Below are positions 59,964 to 64,000 of a stretch of 64,000 nucleotides of DNA, one piece after another (within the stretch, counting starts at the first letter, position 1; every line of letters begins with the position of its first letter). The DNA lies in assembly GCF_035946055.1 (NCBI RefSeq), contig NZ_CP108364.1, forward strand, positions 6,510,001 to 6,574,000. Direction: 5' to 3'. Under the pieces are notes generated by a model. That model saw nothing but the letters and a program-made list of their open reading frames with translations, was not told the DNA's origin and searched no databases. The DNA is from Streptomyces sp. NBC_01341 (GTDB lineage Bacteria > Actinomycetota > Actinomycetes > Streptomycetales > Streptomycetaceae). The translations under genes and the position numbers were made by a program.

Positions 59964-60536
59964 TCAGGCCGGGGGCGGGTTGGGCGGGTCGAGCAGGGAG
60001 AGCAGCCCCCGGACCGCGGCGTCGAAGGCATCCGCCGAGCCCGAGGCCCGGGCCAGGACGTAGCCGCCCTGGACCGTGGCCACGACGGAGGCGGCGATGT
60101 CCCCCGGTGCGAGCCCCGCGCCGAACTCCCCGCTGTCCAGACCCTCCTGGACGATCTGTGCCAGTCGCTCCCGCAGCCAGGCGATCGTCTCGTCCACCGG
60201 GGCGCGGAGTTCGTCGCTCGCCACCACGTCGGGATCCATGGTCAGCCGCCCGACCGGGCAGCCGCGCAGCACCTCACGCTCACGCAGCAGATAGGCCGAG
60301 ATCCGCTCGTAGGCCGACCCGGGGCCGTCGAGGAGGGCTCCGGCGGTCTCCCGCATCCGGGCCGACGTGCGCAGCACGGCCGCCAGTGCCAGGTCGGGCT
60401 TGCCCGCGAAGTGGTGGTACATGCTGCCCTGGCCGGCTCCCGCCCGCTGCTGGATCGCCTTGGGGCTCGTACCCACGTAACCCCGCTCCCACAGGAGCTC
60501 CTGGGTGGCCTCGATCAACCGGTCCGGAGTGCTCAT
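59964..60536 (-). CDS. TetR family transcriptional regulator
   Basis: A 190-residue TetR repressor. The HTH is TSPKAIQQRAGAGQGSMYHHFAGKPDLALA (residues about 24-53) and the C-terminal half is the helical TetR_C domain (ETIAWLRERLAQIVQEGLDSGE). ATG 60536 is only 8 bases downstream of a clear operator, indicating autorepression. The DUF4865 gene follows in the same transcript. Confidence 0.92.
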   Translation of the reverse strand: MSTPDRLIEATQELLWERGYVGTSPKAIQQRAGAGQGSMYHHFAGKPDLALAAVLRTSARMRETAGALLDGPGSAYERISAYLLREREVLRGCPVGRLTMDPDVVASDELRAPVDETIAWLRERLAQIVQEGLDSGEFGAGLAPGDIAASVVATVQGGYVLARASGSADAFDAAVRGLLSLLDPPNPPPA

Positions 60537-60543
60537 GCCGGCA

Positions 60544-60565
60544 CTGTACATACCAGTAGGTACAG
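60544..60565. promoter_or_regulatory. TetR operator, 22-bp palindrome
   Basis: CTGTAC-A-TAC-CA-GTA-G-GTACAG is palindromic at every position except the spacers. It overlaps the promoter of the TetR-DUF4865 operon on the minus strand. Confidence 0.8.
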
Positions 60566-60733
60566 AAGTGCGGACTTCGGCGGACCCGTCCGGGAGCAGG
60601 CAGATGCCGGCCGCCTGCTCCCGGAGGCGTACGCGCACTGCCGCCGACCGTACGACGCCCTGACGGCCGCCCGGAGACAGGCTCGTAGGTGACGGGAAAA
60701 CCCGACGACGTCGTCACCGAGGAGCTGACCGAG

Positions 60734-61024
60734 ATGAACACCCTTGCGTATACCGGAGGACCCGGGCCCTGGATCCTCCTCTTCCCCGTCATCTGGGCGG
60801 CCGTCGTCGTCGGCGCAGTCACGGTGCTGCGGCGGACCGTGTGGCGGGGTGGTGGCGGGTGGCGGACGCGCGCCGGACACCGTGCAACGCTCGGCGAGCG
60901 TGCACCGGTCGCCCTTCTGGGGCGGCGCTTCGCCGCGGGTGAGATCGACGAGGAGGAGTACTGGCGCAGGCTCTCCGTGCTCGACGAGCCCTACGGCCGC
61001 TACGGCAAGGACGGCGCGGCGTGA
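60734..61024 (+). CDS. SHOCT domain membrane protein
   Basis: A 96-residue protein with one membrane helix (WILLFPVIWAAVVVGAVTVL) and a C-terminal SHOCT motif (LGRRFAAGEIDEEEYWRRLSVL), a short oligomerisation helix pair that often terminates small membrane proteins. ATG 60734 is about 10 bases after GAGGA. A GTG at 60689 would add 15 residues. It is followed by a strong hairpin. Function unknown. Confidence 0.8.
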   Translation: MNTLAYTGGPGPWILLFPVIWAAVVVGAVTVLRRTVWRGGGGWRTRAGHRATLGERAPVALLGRRFAAGEIDEEEYWRRLSVLDEPYGRYGKDGAA

Positions 61025-61053
61025 CCGCCGGGGAGTGAGGGGGGGGCGACGTG

Positions 61054-61085
61054 GGAGCGCGCCGGTCCGGGGGCCGGCGCGCTCC
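61054..61085 (+). terminator. Terminator after the SHOCT gene
   Basis: A 12-bp perfect stem (GGAGCGCGCCGG with CCGGCGCGCTCC) and an 8-base loop, 30 bases after the stop. It may also end the convergent anti-sigma-like gene. Confidence 0.8.
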
Positions 61086-61144
61086 TGTGCGCTCGTGGCG
61101 ATGCGCTCCGTCGGGGTGCCCGTGGAGTGCGCCGCCCGGGCCCG

Positions 61145-61669
61145 TCAGCCGACGACGGTCGACCGGGCCCGCTTTCTTACCGCTGTGGGCTCAAGGAGGC
61201 CCGCCAGGTCCGTGGCGAAGGGGCCGTCGGTCGTCGACCCGTACACCGGGAGAGTGGGCAGAGCGCTGGTGAAGGATGGGGCGGGAAGGGTGAACCAGAT
61301 GACCTTCCCCGCGTCATCGCTCGGTCGTATGCCCCAGCTCTCGCTGACCGCGGCGATCATCGCCAGTCCGCGCCCGGAGGTGGCGGACGAATCGGCGTCG
61401 CACACGGTCGGCAGCCGGGGGTCGTGGTCGTGGACGGAGACCGTCAGCCGGTCGAGCAGGAGCTCGATCTCGACGGTGCACGATTTGTCCGGCTGTGCAT
61501 GCCGGTGGACGTTGGTCAGCAGTTCGGTGACACCTAGCGCGGCATGGTCGATCAGGGGATCGAGATGCCAGTAGCGCAGTTGTGCCGAAATGATTCTGCG
61601 GACCTGACCGATCCGCGACGGCAGGGCCTGGAGCTCCACCGCGCAGTGCCTGCTTGGCTCGCTGATCAC
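61145..61669 (-). CDS. ATP-binding protein, RsbW/SpoIIAB-like anti-sigma factor domain
   Basis: A 174-residue HATPase_c protein of the kind Streptomyces has in many copies for sigma-factor control. The N box is ALGVTELLTNVHRHA (residues about 44-58), the G1 box is VSVHDHDPRLP, and the G2 box is GRGLAMIAAVSESWG. A 40-residue C-terminal tail follows. Its partners are usually anti-anti-sigma factors or SpoIIE phosphatases; one phosphatase gene ends at 63786. Confidence 0.9.
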   Translation of the reverse strand: MISEPSRHCAVELQALPSRIGQVRRIISAQLRYWHLDPLIDHAALGVTELLTNVHRHAQPDKSCTVEIELLLDRLTVSVHDHDPRLPTVCDADSSATSGRGLAMIAAVSESWGIRPSDDAGKVIWFTLPAPSFTSALPTLPVYGSTTDGPFATDLAGLLEPTAVRKRARSTVVG

Positions 61670-61969
61670 GGCTGCGACTCCCCGAAATAGGTCCGGAAGA
61701 AGACGAAGAAGCGGATCCAGCAGATGGCTGACTGCTGTTTCTGGTCATGCGTGGTCCGCCCTGAGCGGCTTCCGGCGGTCCGGCTTTCGCTGTTACCGTC
61801 GGTGCACCATCAGTGACGTGTGACCAGCGTGACTCAGGGGGTTGGGCTCCGCAACTCGCGGTGCCCGCGGTGTGCCGCAGCGTTGGCGGCGGCCGGACGC
61901 CTCGCTGTGCCGGCACGACGCCGGGACCGTCCGCCGCGCGCGGTGTTCACGCCGGGGCGGCCCCGGAGG
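61670..61969. other. 300-bp intergenic region
   Basis: Between two minus-strand genes. No gene, repeat or strong hairpin is seen. Confidence 0.4.
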
Positions 61970-62317
61970 TCAGGACTGCCGCCCCGTGGCACTCCGCAGC
62001 GCCTCCAGGAATCTGCGGACCGGAAGGGCCCCGCCGGGCCTGCGGTTGCGCTGCCCCATCGTGAGCCGGTAGCGGACCCCGTTGAGCCGCGCGATCGCGG
62101 AGTCGGCCGACAGGAACCAGGGCTTCCCGGCGCTCACCGCCGAGAGCGGCGCGCTGTCGATCTCCCGGCCGTTGCTCGTGAGCAGCGCAAGCCGCCCGTC
62201 CTTGACGATCACTTGTCCCGCCCGGGTGAGCGACCGTGCCCACCGCTGGATCCTGACGTCGTTCGCGACGAACTCGGCTGTGTCGAACTCCGCAGCGCTG
62301 AATTCCGTTTCGGCCAT
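61970..62317 (-). CDS. Hypothetical protein
   Basis: A 115-residue protein with an acidic start (MAETEFSAAEFDTAEF) and a basic C-terminus (VRRFLEALRSATGRQS). The middle is strand-rich (AGQVIVKDGRLALLTSNGREIDSAPLSAV) and resembles the PH-like fold used by small Streptomyces proteins of unknown function; that is a weak impression. ATG 62317 is preceded by a GGGGG element. No partner or motif gives a role. Confidence 0.65.
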   Translation of the reverse strand: MAETEFSAAEFDTAEFVANDVRIQRWARSLTRAGQVIVKDGRLALLTSNGREIDSAPLSAVSAGKPWFLSADSAIARLNGVRYRLTMGQRNRRPGGALPVRRFLEALRSATGRQS

Positions 62318-62534
62318 GACGACTTCGCCCCCCTTGTACCGTCTTCTGCAAGTCTGCCCGGCCGCGGGCCTGCGCACCAGACCGCGACGAGGCCGGTTCC
62401 GCGGTCCGGACCGCAGGGCTGCGGGGTGCGGGGCCAAGGGAGGGCTATGGGCGGTCAAAGTAAACGTTTGTGCAGGTGGGGGGCATATCGTGGGAGCTCC
62501 GGAGCACCTCAGGTACGCGAAGGAGACCCCGCTG

Positions 62535-63668
62535 ATGGACACCAGTGAGCCGAGAACGGACGGTGGCGTCGTGGCGACCGTGGACACCGACCGCAGTGAC
62601 CCCGACTACCGGGCCTGGCTCAAGGAAGCCGTACGCAAGGTCCAGGCCGACGCCAACCGTTCGGCGGACACCCACCTCCTGCGCTTCCCGCTGCCGGAGC
62701 ACTGGAACATCGACCTCTACCTCAAGGACGAGTCGACTCACCCCACCGGCAGCCTCAAGCACCGGCTGGCCAGGTCGCTGTTCCTCTACGGGCTCTGCAA
62801 CGGCTGGATCCGCAGGGGCAAGCCGGTCATCGAGGCGTCCAGCGGCTCGACCGCCGTCTCGGAGGCGTACTTCGCCAAGCTGATCGGCGTGCCGTTCGTC
62901 GCGGTGATGCCGCGCACCACCAGCCCCGAGAAGTGCCGGCTGATCGAATTCCACGGCGGACAGTGCCACTTCGTCGACGACGCGCGCCGGCTCTACGAGG
63001 AATCGGCTGCCCTCGCCGCCGAGACCGGCGGGCACTACATGGACCAGTTCACCTACGCCGAGCGTGCCACCGACTGGCGGGGCAACAACAACATCGCCGA
63101 GTCCATCTACCAGCAGTTGCGGATGGAACGGTATCCGGAGCCCGCCTGGATCGTCGCCACCGCCGGGACCGGCGGCACGTCCGCGACCATCGGGCGCTAC
63201 GTCCGTTACATGCAGTACGACACACGCATCTGCGTGCCAGATCCGGAGAACTCCTGCTTCTTCGACGGCTGGACCCGGCACGACCAACTGGCGACGAGCG
63301 ACCGGGGTTCACGCATCGAGGGCATCGGCCGCCCCCGAATGGAACCGAGCTTCGTGCCCGGTGCCATCGACCGCATGATGAAGGTGCCCGACGCGGCGAG
63401 CGTCGCCGCCGTCCGGGTGCTGGAGCGCGCCATCGGGCGCAAGGCCGGGGGCTCGACGGGAACCGGGCTGTGGAGCGCGTTCAGGCTGGTGGCCGAGATG
63501 GTCGCGCGGGGCAGCACCGGCAGCGTCGTCACACTGTTCTGCGACCCGGGCGACCGCTACCTCGACAAGTACTACTCCGACTCCTGGCTCGGGGATCAGG
63601 ACATGGACATCCGCCCGTACACGGAGACGATCGACCATTTCCTGGCCACCGGCAGCTGGCCCGCCTGA
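62535..63668 (+). CDS. PLP-dependent cysteine synthase family, Cds1-type L-cysteine desulfhydrase
   Basis: A 377-residue fold-type II PLP enzyme. The Schiff-base Lys-75 is in LKDESTHPTGSLKHRLA; ASSGSTAVSEAYFAKL is the substrate-carboxylate loop and TAGTGGTSATIGRYV the PLP-phosphate Gly/Thr loop. The long family-specific C-terminus (GIGRPRMEPSF, STGTGLWSAF) matches Cds1-like proteins, which release sulfide from cysteine, rather than CysK/CysM. ATG 62535 follows a GGAG site. The gene stands alone. Confidence 0.88.
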   Translation: MDTSEPRTDGGVVATVDTDRSDPDYRAWLKEAVRKVQADANRSADTHLLRFPLPEHWNIDLYLKDESTHPTGSLKHRLARSLFLYGLCNGWIRRGKPVIEASSGSTAVSEAYFAKLIGVPFVAVMPRTTSPEKCRLIEFHGGQCHFVDDARRLYEESAALAAETGGHYMDQFTYAERATDWRGNNNIAESIYQQLRMERYPEPAWIVATAGTGGTSATIGRYVRYMQYDTRICVPDPENSCFFDGWTRHDQLATSDRGSRIEGIGRPRMEPSFVPGAIDRMMKVPDAASVAAVRVLERAIGRKAGGSTGTGLWSAFRLVAEMVARGSTGSVVTLFCDPGDRYLDKYYSDSWLGDQDMDIRPYTETIDHFLATGSWPA

Positions 63669-63785
63669 CCGTCGGGCGCACAGGGCCCGGTCGCGTCCGC
63701 GCGTACCGGTCAGGGGGACAGCCCCGGGTCGCTCGACGCGTCCCGTGTGCCCCCGGGTGACGCCCGCGCCGTACCGCCGTACCGG

Positions 63786-64000
63786 TCATCCCGGGCCGGG
63801 GAGCCGCTGGACGGCGACGGCGGCCGCGTCGTCGCCCAGGTGGCCGCCCGCATACCGCAGCAGGTCCGCGCACAACCGCTCCAACAGGTGCTCCGGGCCG
63901 AGACCGGTCCACGAGGCCGCGCGCTCGGCGAGCGGATAGAAGCGCCCCGAGGCGTCCCGCGCCTCGGTGACTCCGTCGGTGTACAGCAGAAGCATGTCGC
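63786..64000 (-). CDS. SpoIIE/PP2C family phosphatase (partial, runs off right edge)
   Basis: The last 70 codons of a PPM/SpoIIE-type serine phosphatase. The segment LLLYTDGVTEARD carries a metal-binding Asp and GDDAAAVAV the C-terminal one; both end motifs are intact. The N-terminal part, where sensor domains such as GAF or PAS are usual, lies outside the window. It may act on anti-anti-sigma factors, with the ATPase-domain protein at 61145 as one possible partner. Confidence 0.87.
   Translation of the reverse strand, partial: DMLLLYTDGVTEARDASGRFYPLAERAASWTGLGPEHLLERLCADLLRYAGGHLGDDAAAVAVQRLPGPG

Noticed and set aside
28217..62317. In-frame TTA (bldA-dependent) codons
   Set aside because: The TTA or TAA strings I checked in coding regions fall out of frame or in spacers; I did not find a convincing in-frame TTA codon, though this was not an exhaustive count.
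1..64000. tRNA, rRNA and insertion sequences
   Set aside because: I saw no cloverleaf-like clusters with a TTCGA loop and matching acceptor stem, no ribosomal RNA signature, and no transposase motifs or terminal inverted repeats.

Overview
This window is a chromosomal stretch of a Streptomyces-type actinomycete. The evidence is the very high GC content, the GC-rich third codon positions, the frequent GTG starts, and families typical of the genus: mycothiol-dependent maleylpyruvate isomerase-like protein, SCO4225-like and DUF5134 membrane proteins, DUF6421, DUF6986, an F420-type nitroreductase, and a xylobiose-type ABC cluster with no ATPase gene of its own. I find no rRNA, tRNA, insertion sequence, prophage, CRISPR array or secondary-metabolite assembly line. 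It reads as accessory or core-edge chromosome made of many short operons, each with its own local regulator.

Layout. 1-2.4 kb: a partial HAD hydrolase, an Lrp regulator, and a tightly overlapping ArsR-SRPBCC-RibD/DHFR operon with a palindrome at its head. 2.6-7.8 kb: a lipoprotein, a small membrane protein, a BrkB/YihY protein, a holin-like/DUF3618 pair and a FUSC permease-like protein. 7.9-12.1 kb: a beta-propeller lactonase behind a DasR-type palindrome, a degenerate CbiX paralogue, a BadF/GlcNAc-kinase-like ATPase and uracil-DNA glycosylase. 12.1-12.9 kb holds no intact gene. 12.9-18.1 kb: a small membrane protein, a saccharopine-dehydrogenase-like protein, an APC permease, a universal stress protein and an Asp-box propeller protein. 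18.4-25.2 kb: a LacI regulator diverging from a sugar-binding protein, two permeases and a GH3 enzyme, matching the bxlR-bxlEFG-bxlA (xylobiose uptake and beta-xylosidase) layout.

25.8-28.2 kb: an old-yellow-enzyme gene preceded by three perfect 17-bp tandem repeats, a methyltransferase and an ArsR regulator whose own upstream region shares the repeat's core. 28.2-34.8 kb: a DUF305 lipoprotein diverging from a secreted LVIVD protein, a HAD-PAP2-M56-DUF5134 run, and a GNAT enzyme. 34.9-43.3 kb: GDPD; the DUF6421-SDR-threonine aldolase operon; PlsC; a thioredoxin; a flavin reductase behind a 26-codon cysteine-containing leader ORF; and etfB-etfA. 43.4-50 kb: DUF6986, a LacI/ROK divergent pair, an AAA-NUDIX fusion and an M20 dipeptidase. 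50-57.8 kb: a geranylgeranyl-reductase-like flavoprotein; a deazaflavin reductase facing a TetR gene across three palindromic operators; a NarL-type two-component pair; small membrane proteins; and an MFS transporter. 57.9-64 kb: a ROK regulator, a TetR-DUF4865 pair behind a clear operator, a SHOCT protein, an anti-sigma-like ATPase, a Cds1-type PLP enzyme and the end of a SpoIIE phosphatase.

The least explained items are four. The DUF6421 protein has an HDxxH plus EExRxD pattern resembling a gluzincin metal site. The tandem repeats sit in front of the old yellow enzyme. The cysteine leader ORF precedes the flavin reductase. A second copy of the bxl-type operator lies beyond the GH3 gene. All family assignments come from reading motifs; no database search was run.
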